Source: Epithemia pelagica | Taxonomy: Eukaryota; Bacillariophyta; Bacillariophyceae; Surirellales; Surirellaceae | Direction: 5' to 3' | Length of the DNA: 64,000 nucleotides | NCBI GenBank assembly: GCA_946965045.2 | Contig: OX337235.1 | Span: forward strand, 3,233,928 to 3,297,927 | In this document: positions 10,480-20,871 of the stretch, piece after piece | Layout: every line of letters begins with the position of its first letter | Position numbering within the stretch: position 1 is the stretch's first letter | Notes under the pieces: generated by a model | Databases searched by the model: none | Told to the model about the DNA's origin: nothing | The model's input: the letters and a program-made list of their open reading frames with translations, nothing else | Made by a program: the position numbers and the translations under genes

Positions 10480-11104
10480 CTAGTATATATATAGATTCGA
10501 GAGAAAAACAGTGAAGTTGCTTTACGATTGATGATGAGGAAGATCTAGGTAGAGAATGGAGGAGGAAGAGGACTTGTTCTTTTTGTCTCTCTCTTTTTTC
10601 CCTTCTTCCATTTGCTGTTGTGCTGTGCAAAAAAAGAAGAGAAAAGAGGGGGAGCGGTGGCAGCAGCCGCCGTCGAACATCACCAACCTATACTCCCTAG
10701 CAAATTTAAAAGAATATCTTTTGTTCCTTCTTTCTACTAAAATCCCTGACCGACTCCCTACGCATCCAATGGTACAAACAATATCGCTGGGATGTATACA
10801 TTTCGGATTCGGGACCGCTGTGCCCCGCCGAAGGCCGAATGCCGAACGTGGTCCAACTGGCACTGGCGTTGTGTCGCGGATACGTCACATTTACCCACGT
10901 CAGTTTCTGAGCTACAAATGTTGAAGTTCCTCGGTACGCAGCTGTTGGTAAAGGCCTGTGTGTCGCTGTGTTTGGAACGTGATTGGTCGCGGTTGAGAGC
11001 TACGACAATGCGTCTGGGGAAGTTCCCCCGGCGCGCACAAACATAGTCACAAAGCATCTCGTCTGTCGCCTCTCGGTGGATCAATTCTCACACACCAAGA
11101 CTAC
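10480..11104. other. Upstream region of inositol synthase, copy 1
   Basis: About 625 bp without a supported gene. A TATATATATA tract lies immediately upstream of the synthase ATG on the minus strand, and a pyrimidine/purine-rich stretch occurs around 10555-10660. Any promoter or additional 5' exon of the synthase should be here. Confidence 0.4.
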
Positions 11105-12640
11105 CCTACTACTTCTTGAGTTGTGTTGATTCTCCGTGTGGGTCCAAGAGCGAGATACAGCAGGAGGGATGCAAGGTGTCCCCCGAAAACGGGTGGTCTT
11201 TGGGGTGGTGGCAGCCGCTACATGTCTCCATGTCACGACCCTCATGATACAGAGAGAGAGAGAGAGAGACCATGGGGCTGTGGAACACGTTCCGTCACAC
11301 GGGTTGTGCCACTCGTGATGATGAACCGAGAGGATTCTTGGTTTGTTCGTTCGGCCGACCACAAGAATTGGCACACCATATATCAGGACTATATACCTAG
11401 AATAGAAACAGCCTCCTCCTCCAGAGGCAGAGGTGGCAGACACTTGGCGTTCCATCACAGCAGCACCACCAAACCAACACGGTCCCCCTAAAGGACCAAC
11501 ATGGATCAATCTCTCGCTGTCGGTAGACTCCTCAGCCAGGTTGCTGGAATCTCTGCCGACTGGCGTAGTAGTCACTCAATTTCCTCTTGGTCGTCCATCC
11601 CAATCGAGTCCAGGACGAGATGCCAGATTGGATTGGGTTGGTATAATATTCTTGTGATTGACAGAGAGAGGCCGTGTGTGTTGGATTCGACCGTGGATCT
11701 TGTGGGGAGAATCTTGGAATGGTAGCTGTTGCCGTGGCTGGGTTTGTGGCAAGAGTGCGAGCCCCGCAAATACGATAATCGATAGATCTTGAGGAGGAAT
11801 GAGGATCCATCCATTCGTGTTCATTTGTGATATCATCGAGTGTATCTTGTTCTTCCAACTGTTGTTCTTCTGGAGGAGCAGCTGGCTGTGGCTCCACACT
11901 GGACAGAATCGTTGTGACTGCTACTACAAGGGTTTGAACCGAGAGGCAATTTGGGCAAGAGTAAATTCCAAATCGATCGTTCTTGGCAGGCTACTCTCGT
12001 GGAACACGGAATGTTGTCATTAAGGGAGAAAATCGGGCTCAGGAGGACCACGTTCCGTCGTCACTTTTGCCATTCTTGTGTAGATTCGTCCTCAGCCGAC
12101 CAAAACAATCGTAAGGTTCGGAGGAACGTTCCATGAGAAAACAGCCTCCTCCTCCAGGCGGCGGCGGCGACGCATTTTGCGCTCCACCAAGCCGAAGAAC
12201 GACTCGTGGTTGCACGGTTGGCGAAACTGCACAGACTGTTGATGCGTTTGTGTTGGAGGGTCCCGAGTTCCTCTTTTCTACTTCGTGAACATGGCGACGC
12301 CGGTGGTGGCCACCGCTATATCGTTGCGAGACAAGGGGGATTGTATCTTCCCCAACCCCACCCCAAGGGCGTGCGACGCGTCACCGACCCTCGGCCTGAC
12401 GTGACGCGTTGGAAGAATGACGAACTGGACGAAATAACGTCACCATTGACGAAATGAGATAAACAAGGTACTCCTCTAGCTAGGCTTATTATGAGTACAG
12501 GAGTAAAAGGGAACAATGGAACTAACGGGTAGAAGTGACATGACGCGTTTTTCGTCAATTCAGATGACGAAATGGAATCGTGACACCGTCACAGTAGCAT
12601 CCTTGGTACTCTCGTTACGGGACTGGGGGATCACGGATGG
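11105..12640 (+). pseudogene. Relic of a sulfotransferase-gene 5' region and flanks (copy 1)
   Basis: Bases 11105-11245 are a diverged direct copy of 12778-12915, the leader and first codons of the sulfotransferase-like gene. Both share CTACTTCTTGAG, GTGTGGGTCCAA, GAGCGAGATACAGCAG, CCCCCGAAAAC and GGCAGCCGCT. The rest, to about 12300, is related to the inverted block at 59.9-61.1 kb. Open frames here, such as 11532-11897 (-) with DDITNEHEWMDP, have a counterpart at 60517-60993 (DITNEHAWMDP). The homology covers several frames and is interrupted, so I read this as repeated, decaying DNA and not an intact gene. Confidence 0.5.
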
Positions 12641-12844
12641 AGCGAGAGTCATTAATTCATCACTCAACACAAAAAAAACTGAAGACAAGGGGGTTCATGT
12701 TCGTTCGTAGTGTCGTTCATGTTCGTACCGTAGTGTGGTAATCTTAGGTCTTTTAGAAAAACTGGAAGGTATAAGAGACTACTTCTTGAGCACTTTACCG
12801 TTGTTGATTGTCTGTGTGGGTCCAACAGCGAGATACAGCAGAGT

Positions 12845-13803
12845 GATGGGTCGCCCCCGAAAACAGGTGTTCTTTGCTGTTGTGGCAGCCGCTGCATGTC
12901 TCCATGTCTCGACCTCGATCCTGTCGTCCATGGATCTCCAACCTTTTGTCGGGTCATCGCTACAGACAGATGATCCCGCACATGATGTGTCATCGATCCA
13001 GTCTTTTCCTCCGGCGCCAGTTCCTTTTACAGTGCATGGTCATTTGCACTATGCCAAAACGGGAGGTTCGACAATCAACGGTATGTTGGCGGCCAAATAC
13101 GAAGCGTGTGCGGGCACAAGGGATATAGCTACGATGCTTACCAGTTCAACAAACGAGTCGAACAGGAAATGCAAAGACGGAATGTCAAAACAATTTCCGT
13201 ACAAGCAGGAGGCAATGATGTCATTCGAAAATCATACACAAAGATGAATCGAGGACGAGTGCCGCAAGCAGTCATGAAAATTGTGATTACATTAGCCTGG
13301 AAGCAAATTGGACTGTTTGGAATCGAATGGATGGCATTTGGAATTTTGAACTTCACGTTCCCTGTCGCGATCCACTCGACCACCTCCTGTCCCAGTGCAA
13401 CTTCAAAAACAGATCATTTGACTGTCAAGCCGACAATGTCAGAAAGGAAATTCAATCCTGTTTTGTCAAACCCGACCGGTTTCATCCCAAGATGGTACGG
13501 AAACACCGACCACACTTCAAGAACCATTCGGTCAAGTGCTTCAATCCGATTCCAGTGGAGCCATATATGGCTTACATGGATGAGCGTCTCCAACACAAGC
13601 GCATTCCGGCAACTTATATGCATCGAGGTACCAATAAAAAGCGTCACAAGGAAAGAGAATGTTTGTATCATGAAAACAACACTGAGATTGCCAATAAGGT
13701 CACGCAATACTTGGTACAAAAGGTTCCGTATTATCGATGGTGTCATCAATGTTTGAGGGACCCTGACATGAACTTGCTGTTTCATGTTACTACAACGGAA
13801 TAA
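12845..13803 (+). pseudogene. Sulfotransferase-like gene, broken (copy 1)
   Basis: The start codon and N-terminal hydrophobic anchor (QVFFAVVAAAACLHV) are present. The motif HLHYAKTGGSTING resembles the PAPS-binding 5' loop (PKTGGT) of membrane sulfotransferases. Downstream, HVPCRDPLDHLLSQCN resembles the 3'-phosphate-binding RDP...S motif. A better-preserved relative lies at 58377-59496. Lesions: base changes and an indel near 13105 shift frame, and a 16 bp deletion after 13275 (compared with copy 2) between short ATG repeats shifts it again. The C-terminal half is read in a different frame and ends at 13803. Type II Golgi sulfotransferase is the likely ancestral function, by motif only. Confidence 0.65.
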
Positions 13804-14983
13804 AGAATGGATATAGCGAAATTGCAGACTACAGATGGTGGAAGGAATATATTCCAGTTTGCATGCTCGTCCACGTGTCCACCAGATCCTTGCAAAGAGA
13901 GAAAATAATGCCAACTGTTTTGGTATGTCGTGTTCTATCCTCTGGCAAATAAAATAATAATGAACTACTCCTATTGCACACTTCTAGACAGAGTCGCACA
14001 CAGGTACCACAGTTCCAAAATGCATTGGCATCCCAATCCAATCCTTGGGATGCTAGAGTAGGCGTGTGTACTTGGGATGGTACTGGATGTGCTCCCGGTG
14101 CCTTCTTCTCCCGGGGTTTTCTCGTCCCATCAGTGGCTTGTGTTTTGACAGTTCCAGAACATGATCCTCAGTGCTAGGAGTTGTTGTCAGTGGGTCGTCC
14201 ATCCAACTTGGTTTCGATTTGTTGGAGACGAGCGACGTGAAATTCAAGGTTACTGTGTTGTGACGTTACACCACCACGGAAGGCAAACTAGTGCCTGTGC
14301 TTCTCAAGGTAGTAGACCATGAGAGTCTACGGTTCGAGAACCCAGGCACACAAACACGCACACGAATCCATGAATGCATTCCCCTTGCGACAATCATCAC
14401 ACCACCACAAAACTCACTGGATGTTGCGGCTGCCGTCGAACCACCACTGTGTAACCTTAGTACGTGTCACCTTCCGTCCTGGAGCAATTTCAAGTCCACC
14501 CCGTCACAACAACAACAACAACAACATCAGTAGATTTGTTTCCATTGTCCCACAAACTGTGGTCGCTTCACCGTTCTTCTGGAAAGCCTTCTTTCATCAG
14601 TCTTGTTGGAAGTCAAAATGGTACACAACAACTTTGTATTTCCAGAGTAGTATATAGGACCGCCACTTTCTCTTGTTTTTCGAGGACCGTGAGTTTTCCC
14701 TCCCCTCGTCGTGCTGGAGCATTTCCGTCCATGCAGAGAGTCTTGCAGTGTCACATCTTAGCCAAGGCATATTATTATGGTGCTTTCGTACATGTTTGGT
14801 GGGTACTGGATCACAACACACCCGTGTCTCATCCCATTTCTCTGATCGTGGTCCATGGTTGGTTGGTGTGGCACGTCCTCGGGTCGCCCCCAACTACCAT
14901 CCACCGCAACCTATTCTACACGAGAGAAATTCCTGTCGTACTAACGAACTTGAACGCGTCGTTGTGGGAATACTCGCCGCCAA
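13804..14983. other. Intergenic region, copy 1
   Basis: 1,180 bp between the broken sulfotransferase gene and the 3' end of the phosphodiesterase gene. It contains a short CAA microsatellite at 14507-14527 and a 7 bp inverted pair GTGCCTG/CAGGCAC at 14291-14349. I see no supported gene. Confidence 0.5.
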
Positions 14984-16300
14984 TCATTCCTCCGTTTCTG
15001 GTTCGGCGAGTGCTTGTTCTTGTTGTTCTTGTTCTTCCAGTCGTTGAAGGAGGGCCATGGCCAGGTCGGGTTTGTTGCAACACACTTGATCGACGCCCGT
15101 GTCCAACAGGGCTTGATAACAGGCGGGGCCCTCCTCGGATCCCACATCGTTATACTTTTGGGGCAAGTCTTGGACCATGCCGACGGGTCCCCGGAACCAG
15201 GCCATGCTGGTCAAATTGGCGGCGGCCAGGGCGGCGACACGGTGTCGCGTACATTCATGGTAGGGGACATGAACTTGCGTGGCTCCACACGCCCGGGCGG
15301 CCGCCACCAAGTCCTTTGGCAGAGGCGACCCAAACAAGGCACCCGTCGGATACCGGACCGAATCGGGTCGCAAGGTTCGCAATTCCTGCAATTGGGCATG
15401 ATCAAAACTACTGTACGTACACCGCGTCGTCATTTTGTTGTTGTGGTTGTCTTGGTCAAAGGATTCCACCACGTCCAAGACGGGTTGGACCGTCCGCGGT
15501 CCCTTGAGTTCAATGGTAATGGTCAAGTTCGGGTAGGGTTGCAAGGCCACCAGTACATCCTGGAGGAGGGGAATGCGGGCCCGGGCCACCTCTTCCGGGG
15601 CCAAGTGGGCAAATTCGGGATAGGTGGGATCCAATCGCAAGGCTTGGACTTGGGACCAGTCCAAGTCTTGAATGGTTCGAGTTTTGGCGTCGTTTTTCTC
15701 ATGGTCGTCGTGGTCCCACAAGACTTGTCCGTAGAGGGATCCCAAGGGCAGACCGGGACTGTCATTGCCATGAAAGACCACCACGGATCCATCGCGAATC
15801 ACGTACACGTCCAGTTCGACACCATGACACTGTGTGACACAGGCGAGAAAGGAGGGAATGGTATTTTCCAAGGCGTAATGCAAGGCGCCTCGATGACCCA
15901 AAATGCGAGGCCCTTTGGTAGTAGTACGACGAGGAGTCGACACTGGAGTTGTCACACCCAAAACGTGACGCAAGGACAAGGACGACGACGCTTCCTTAGG
16001 GGAGGAGATAGATGTCTCGAAGGTTTGGTTTGGTTCCTCTTGCGCCATGCTTTTGGTACAATGCCTCGCCAAGGAATGGTACTTGTTGTTGTAGTTGTGG
16101 TTGTTGTGGTTTCGTTGGATCGACCAAGACCCGACCAAGGATGCAGACAGTAAAGGAAGCAGCAGCAGCAGCAGCAATGGATGAACGATCCAAATCCCGA
16201 GAAATCTCCTCACCCGTGGTGGTTGTGTCGTTGTGGAAGCAAGAGTATTATTTTTTGTACGATCGACGACGATAAGTCTAGTAGGGACCACCATTCGCAT
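14984..16300 (-). CDS. Glycerophosphodiester phosphodiesterase (copy 1)
   Basis: 438 residues. The GDPD family hydrolyses glycerophosphodiesters to glycerol 3-phosphate and an alcohol such as inositol, choline or ethanolamine, recycling phospholipid headgroups. Visible signatures: GHRGALHYALENTIPSF (catalytic HRG...EN) near residue 135, then GVELDVYVIRDGSVVVFHG, with the metal-binding Glu and Asp and the second catalytic His. TITIELKGP and the C-terminal GVDQVCCNKPDLA match the usual barrel strands. The N-terminus has a strongly hydrophobic poly-Leu segment (about residues 41-60), suggesting secretion or a membrane anchor. The poly-Leu length is set by a CAG/CTG repeat and differs by two codons from copy 2. 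It ends in a Glu/Gln-rich tail. Confidence 0.9.
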   Translation of the reverse strand: MRMVVPTRLIVVDRTKNNTLASTTTQPPRVRRFLGIWIVHPLLLLLLLPLLSASLVGSWSIQRNHNNHNYNNKYHSLARHCTKSMAQEEPNQTFETSISSPKEASSSLSLRHVLGVTTPVSTPRRTTTKGPRILGHRGALHYALENTIPSFLACVTQCHGVELDVYVIRDGSVVVFHGNDSPGLPLGSLYGQVLWDHDDHEKNDAKTRTIQDLDWSQVQALRLDPTYPEFAHLAPEEVARARIPLLQDVLVALQPYPNLTITIELKGPRTVQPVLDVVESFDQDNHNNKMTTRCTYSSFDHAQLQELRTLRPDSVRYPTGALFGSPLPKDLVAAARACGATQVHVPYHECTRHRVAALAAANLTSMAWFRGPVGMVQDLPQKYNDVGSEEGPACYQALLDTGVDQVCCNKPDLAMALLQRLEEQEQQEQALAEPETEE

Positions 16301-16431
16301 GGGCCGCTCGTTCTTCTACTCGTTCCAACAGCAACAAGCGTCAACCTGTCTATCGTTGTCGTTTTTTTGTCTCTCGCTGTCTCTTTACACGGTTCTGTCT
16401 CTCTTTTTTTTCAACATCCATGCGAATGATT

Positions 16432-16588
16432 TCTGCAGTGCGAATCACGCATGATTCAGCTATGTTGAGATTGGCGAACAGGTGGATCACAGTCCGTGTC
16501 ATCGCTCATGTACAAATCGCCCATATAGCGATAGGAAGCCTCTAAACTGGCGATTCCTCCGATCCATCGGAGGGTAGCCATAATCTTC
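16432..16588. repeat. 157 bp repeated segment, occurrence 1
   Basis: The same 157 bp occurs at 16432-16588, 32076-32232 (within the tandem copies) and alone at 55408-55564. On the minus strand it contains a 41-codon open stretch starting MATLRWIGGIASLEASYRY and ending before the repeat border. It has no terminal inverted repeats. It lies about 145 bases downstream of the CRN-B1 stop codon, so it may be 3' UTR or the end of another gene. Confidence 0.7.
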
Positions 16589-16732
16589 AAAGGAATAAAC
16601 CAAAGCAAAGGAGTGTATATTTGTGTCCTTTTGGCTGTCTTGAAAAAAAGCGAAGACTTGCGCACAAGAATGAAGTTTTCAGTATCAAAACTCGCGTGCA
16701 TTTTGACAACGACGACGACAAAAATGCTTTTG

Positions 16733-18437
16733 TCATATCAACCTCCATTTTTCCAAAGCATTTCTATAGTTCCATAGGAGACATTTCTCCAATATCTCAG
16801 CGGCTGCCAGTGAGTACAAGTCGTCCTGAGAATTTGACCAGCATTCGTTGAGGTTTTCCACACCAGGAATGGCAGTTACAAGATCCAAGTCGCCGTTGTC
16901 TTTTACTTCTGTAATAAGAGGCACACGATGATCTTGAGGGTAGAATACGTGAACGTCAGCTCCAGTTATCGTCCAGCGAGCACCTTGGTTCTTGTTCAGT
17001 ATCGCGTTGTTTCCTAGCTTGGGCAAAAGTCCCGCGGCAATTCCATTATTGTTAAATTCCAACTCCAATGGAATTCTGAAGCAGGGACAACCATCAATGA
17101 TACTAATCGTAAACCCGCCCTCAGGTCGTACTGGCTTGATGGCAAACGTCTGCACTGTTTTTCGACGCTTACCTCTTCCCCGTCCAGTTCCATCAAAGTT
17201 TACATGGACGTCCCTGCTCAAAGCAAGGCGGTTATATTCGGGTGCATCAAGCCATTTATATTTTCCAGTGCATTGGGCGCTTGGGAAAATATGCGCAGAC
17301 TCCGGCGCAGCAAGTGCAAAGGAGGAGTCGGTTTCTATCCGTTGGAATCGAAACGTGGTGTCGGTGGTTGATAGAAGAGTCACGTCAACCGAACCTTCGA
17401 ATGATCTAGTTTCAACCACCATGTCAATAGGGGGCGACATCGGATCTGCCTCCCCTGTTCGTGGTTTGTAGTGACTAAGCAAGACTGAGTTTTGAAACGT
17501 TCTTGCAAAGGGAGCGATTTCCGTGACCTTTGGATGGTCAGTCTTGCTCCCCTGATCATCCAAAAGTTCTAGATCCATCTTGTTATGTAGTAAATACATT
17601 TCGACGTCACTAACAAATTTGGTAGCCCTATCAATTGTCGTGAAAACCACCGAAAACCTGAGGATTGAACGATCCTCTTGGGAACTCGCCACAGTTTCGA
17701 ACGCAGTTTCTGCATCCAATTCTGGTGGATACAATCCACCAGGACAAGCCAATTTGAATAGCTGGAAACGGGCACCGCCGTGGCTTATGGGTCGAGATAT
17801 CGTCCCTGATACTTTTTGAAATCGCTGGTCTGCCGCATCTGCAATCGCCGGATGTAGAGGTGGTCGAGCATACTGCGGACGATAAGCGCACACAGGTTCC
17901 AAGATTTGATGATTTTCAAAATGAGTAAAAGACAAACATATATACAGTTTGAGTAAACATGCATCAACAGAATCGACCATTTAAAAGAAATCAAATTCAG
18001 TTCAGTTCAGTTCATCAAGCATGAACAAAACTTACCTGCTGCTGCTGCTGCTGTGGTTTCGGAGCAACGACAATTAAATTCTCGTCCTCTCGTAGTTGCA
18101 ATGATTCGATTCGGATCCTTGGATGAAGCTTCGTGGAGTTGCCATTCAAGGAAAAGATTGCATGATTGTCGTCCGGCAGTCTGACTTCGTTGTTGAGACG
18201 GTAGACAAGGAGTTCATTCGCTGCAATATCATCGAGACGTGGCTTTACGTGTTCCTTGACTTTCTTGCGCAAGTCACTCACGTTCGCCGGACGCGGCAAT
18301 ATCTGAAACAGATCTCCGAGGTCCTCGTAATTGTCACTGCCCGTCTTTCGGATGACCTGGACCCAAACACTTTGCTCAGGCATGTTTCCGTGCTCGTCGC
18401 TCGACATGATGAGTTCTACGACCTTTGCTCGTTGCAT
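16733..18437 (-). CDS. CRN-B1: Crinkler-type protein with HNH_2-like C-terminal domain, header 1
   Basis: Exon 1 (18437-18036, 134 residues) is a CRN header closely similar to that of CRN-A, ending in poly-Gln at donor GTAAGT. Exon 2 (17872-16733) begins with the shared linker, giving about 513 residues. The C-terminal domain is unrelated to CRN-A. It contains ESAHIFPSA and, about 20 residues later, NRLALSRDVHVNFDG. These match the H...N...H arrangement of HNH_2-type nucleases (AH[IL]xP, then N-x-L-x-L-x-x-D-x-H-x-x-FD), which are known among CRN-type domains. A DNA-cleaving role is inferred, not shown. The C-terminal domain is near-identical to CRN-B2, which has a different header. An in-frame upstream Met at 18512 exists, but the CRN-A start at the matching position favours 18437. 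Confidence 0.72.
17786..17850. repeat. 65 bp CRN linker, occurrence 2
   Basis: This is the seam between tandem copies 1 and 2. It joins the CRN-B C-terminal domain (left) to header 1 (right). Confidence 0.9.
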
Positions 18438-19212
18438 ACAAAAAAAATTGAACTGTGTGAGACGATATACATGGGTGGAAGCAGATCTGGCGCCGTGGAC
18501 CGTTTTTCTCAACTACCTAGAGCTTTCGATACCCGACTATTTAACCATTCTCAAAAGAGGCCGTATCTACGGTAGATAGGGAGTATCGTGGAAATCTTCC
18601 TTCTGGGCGACAATAGCACATGTGTGTTCCTGTGCACCGGGTGCACTATGTCGTCGCGCCTCTTTGGTGGCGTGGCGGGCTGTCCCGCAGGGATGGCAGG
18701 CTCTGCAGGTTCGGTACTACCCAGGCGTTTCTTTCTCTATTTGATTCAAAATCAACATCAGATTTTACTGGAATTCAGCCGCTCGAGATTCGACGCGTGC
18801 CGTCTCGTGCCCACACATGCGACCATGGCGATGGCGATGAGATCTGGACGCGCCGCACACCAGGAATCTTTGTGGAATCATCATTGGAACCACGAGAATC
18901 GAGCCGTTTGGAGTTTGAGACTATCATCCAACAACAAGAGACCACAAGAAAAGAAGAAGAAGAGGCACATTCACCAGCACACGACAGAGGCAGAGAGTTG
19001 TGTTTGGAACTCTTGTCGTGTCGAGAGTGTCTGCCATTCCGGTCCTCTTTCTCTCACATAAATAGAAAGAGAGTTGCACCCGCCTGCGTTCGCAACCCAT
19101 TCGAGAAACTCTCCCTCGGCTGGAAACAAGCGAGAGAGAGAGAGAGAGAGACGGACCCGAGTGACGTATTGCTGCATTCCATAATTGTGGGAGAGGGAAA
19201 AAGAGGAGCATC

Positions 19213-20682
19213 ATGGGGTGTCGACAGTCGAAACCAGCATCTACCCCCGCTTCCACTGGATTCCAAAAACCGCAGCCAACGAGCGCGACGACAAGAACCA
19301 CCAAAACCACTGAAAAGGAGGATGCGGCGGCAGCAGCGGCCACTCCTACCAAACCGCGGCAGCACACGACGGATCCATGGTCACCACCCAAGAAGGACGA
19401 CAACGACGAGAACACAAAGAAGGATGCCTTGGAAGAAACCGATACGACTCTGCGGTTGGCGCTCGACAGTGACCATGACGACGAAAGCAGCAGGGACGAC
19501 GACAACGACGAATCCTCCCATTCCGACGAAACCGAACCAGAAGAGTCGTATCCGCAGTACGACACGTTTGACGATTGGTATGAGGCGGCTATCAGCAGTC
19601 AGAATACTACGACGACAATAACGACAACGTTGGAACAAGAATGGCACTTGGCCCGTCAATTGTACAATCAAGCCATGGGACCACCCAATAATCCGTTGAA
19701 ATCCATTCCCCAGTTAATTGCCGAGTTGAAACAACAACGACAACCACAAGAGCCACTGCCACCATCCAGAGTCTCGCCGAGGGAGGACGACGACAACATT
19801 GACAACAACGACCATGAATCTTGTTGGTTTAGTCGACGGGGCGTTCGTCTCGATTGGTGCGTCTCGGTGCTGTGCCAATTGCCCTATTGGCAAACGCTTT
19901 GTCACTATCAGTGTCCCCTCTGGTTTGTCCGACGCGTGGCCGTCTTGGAATGGATCTATCGAACGACTGCCAGTACGGCTCCTCAATCATCATTACAACC
20001 ACAACCACAAGAACAACAAGAACAACATTCCGATGACACCAACAACACACACTTGTTTCGACCCTTGATTCACCACGTGCCACAACTCGTTACCGCTGCT
20101 GCTCGTTTGACGACGGTGTCGAACCACGAACGATTCGTCGTTGGGGACCACCCGGGAGGGGATAAAAAAAAGGTGGACGACCACCATCGTTCGAGTACTA
20201 CGAATCCTACCATGACACAACCCGCCACCAGTTACCTGTCCGCGTCGGGTCAATCTCCCCTGTCGTTGGTTCAGAAACGCTTGCACCAATGGCAGGAGGA
20301 AATCACCCAACAACAACAACAACAATCCCAACCACCACCCGAATATGTGTGGATGGATTGGTTGTGCGTGGATCAAGGAATCTGGACCAGTCAGTGGGAG
20401 GAAGAAGAACCACGGACGCAATTATTGGAGGACGAAAACAAAGAAACAGAAGACGAAGAATACTTTCACCCTTGGAATCGGGCCACCCCATCCTCTTCTC
20501 ATCAAGACGACGACGACGACGTGTCTTCGGCATCGCATTTGTACCACGACGATTCGTCGTCCTCCTCCGTCCCCTCGCCTCCTCCTGCGGCTCGGGGTGT
20601 CACGACAACTGCAACCACCACAACAACAACACTACAACCAGAACCGATTGTTTGGGTGACTGCTGCTATATATTTTCTGTAG
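19213..20682 (+). CDS. Low-complexity protein with acylation-type N-terminus and HET-like motif (copy 2)
   Basis: Duplicate of the gene at 3363-4832 with no difference seen in the 489-residue product. It has the same MGCRQSK acylation-type start, the Trp/Cys-rich hydrophobic block, the YVWMDWLCVDQG motif and the abrupt end at a TTTTCTGTAG acceptor-like sequence. The divergent neighbour is the CRN-B1 header exon, where copy 1 has CRN-A, so any shared regulation from the intergenic promoter now serves two different Crinklers. Function is unknown; membrane association is inferred from the N-terminus. Confidence 0.55.
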   Translation: MGCRQSKPASTPASTGFQKPQPTSATTRTTKTTEKEDAAAAAATPTKPRQHTTDPWSPPKKDDNDENTKKDALEETDTTLRLALDSDHDDESSRDDDNDESSHSDETEPEESYPQYDTFDDWYEAAISSQNTTTTITTTLEQEWHLARQLYNQAMGPPNNPLKSIPQLIAELKQQRQPQEPLPPSRVSPREDDDNIDNNDHESCWFSRRGVRLDWCVSVLCQLPYWQTLCHYQCPLWFVRRVAVLEWIYRTTASTAPQSSLQPQPQEQQEQHSDDTNNTHLFRPLIHHVPQLVTAAARLTTVSNHERFVVGDHPGGDKKKVDDHHRSSTTNPTMTQPATSYLSASGQSPLSLVQKRLHQWQEEITQQQQQQSQPPPEYVWMDWLCVDQGIWTSQWEEEEPRTQLLEDENKETEDEEYFHPWNRATPSSSHQDDDDDVSSASHLYHDDSSSSSVPSPPPAARGVTTTATTTTTTLQPEPIVWVTAAIYFL

Positions 20683-20871
20683 AGAGATCCAAACGAAAAG
20701 GCATCCATTCGTCTCTTTTGGTTCCTTGACCGTTTGGAGGTGAGAACCGTTCCTGTTGTCGAGGATATATAATCCGAAGAATTATTATTGACAAACCAAC
20801 AACCACAGCCACCACAATCGTGCTGCTAGAACCAAGCACGATATACAGAGACTACCGGCGGATTCTTCATC

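Larger units (their letters stand above)
1947..17785. repeat. Segmental tandem duplication, copy 1
   Basis: This is the left unit of a direct tandem duplication of about 15.8 kb. It starts at the CRN linker inside CRN-A and ends at the same linker inside CRN-B1. All internal genes reappear in order and orientation at +15,839 to +15,865, and at +15,638 to +15,644 after a 249 bp deletion in copy 2. The copies are near-identical by eye, with scattered substitutions, microsatellite length changes and a few indels. Confidence 0.95.

Noticed and set aside
14291-14349. tRNA-like arrangement: GTGCCTG pairs with CAGGCAC and GGTTCGAGAACC lies between
   Set aside because: Only 59 bases separate the ends, the T-arm does not pair in register and no anticodon arm can be drawn. 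A chance hairpin.
17840-17850. GATTGCAG in the CRN linker as an alternative 3' splice site for the header intron
   Set aside because: Joining the header exon (phase 0) there puts the C-terminal domain out of frame. The CGCAG site at 17873-17877 keeps phase 0.
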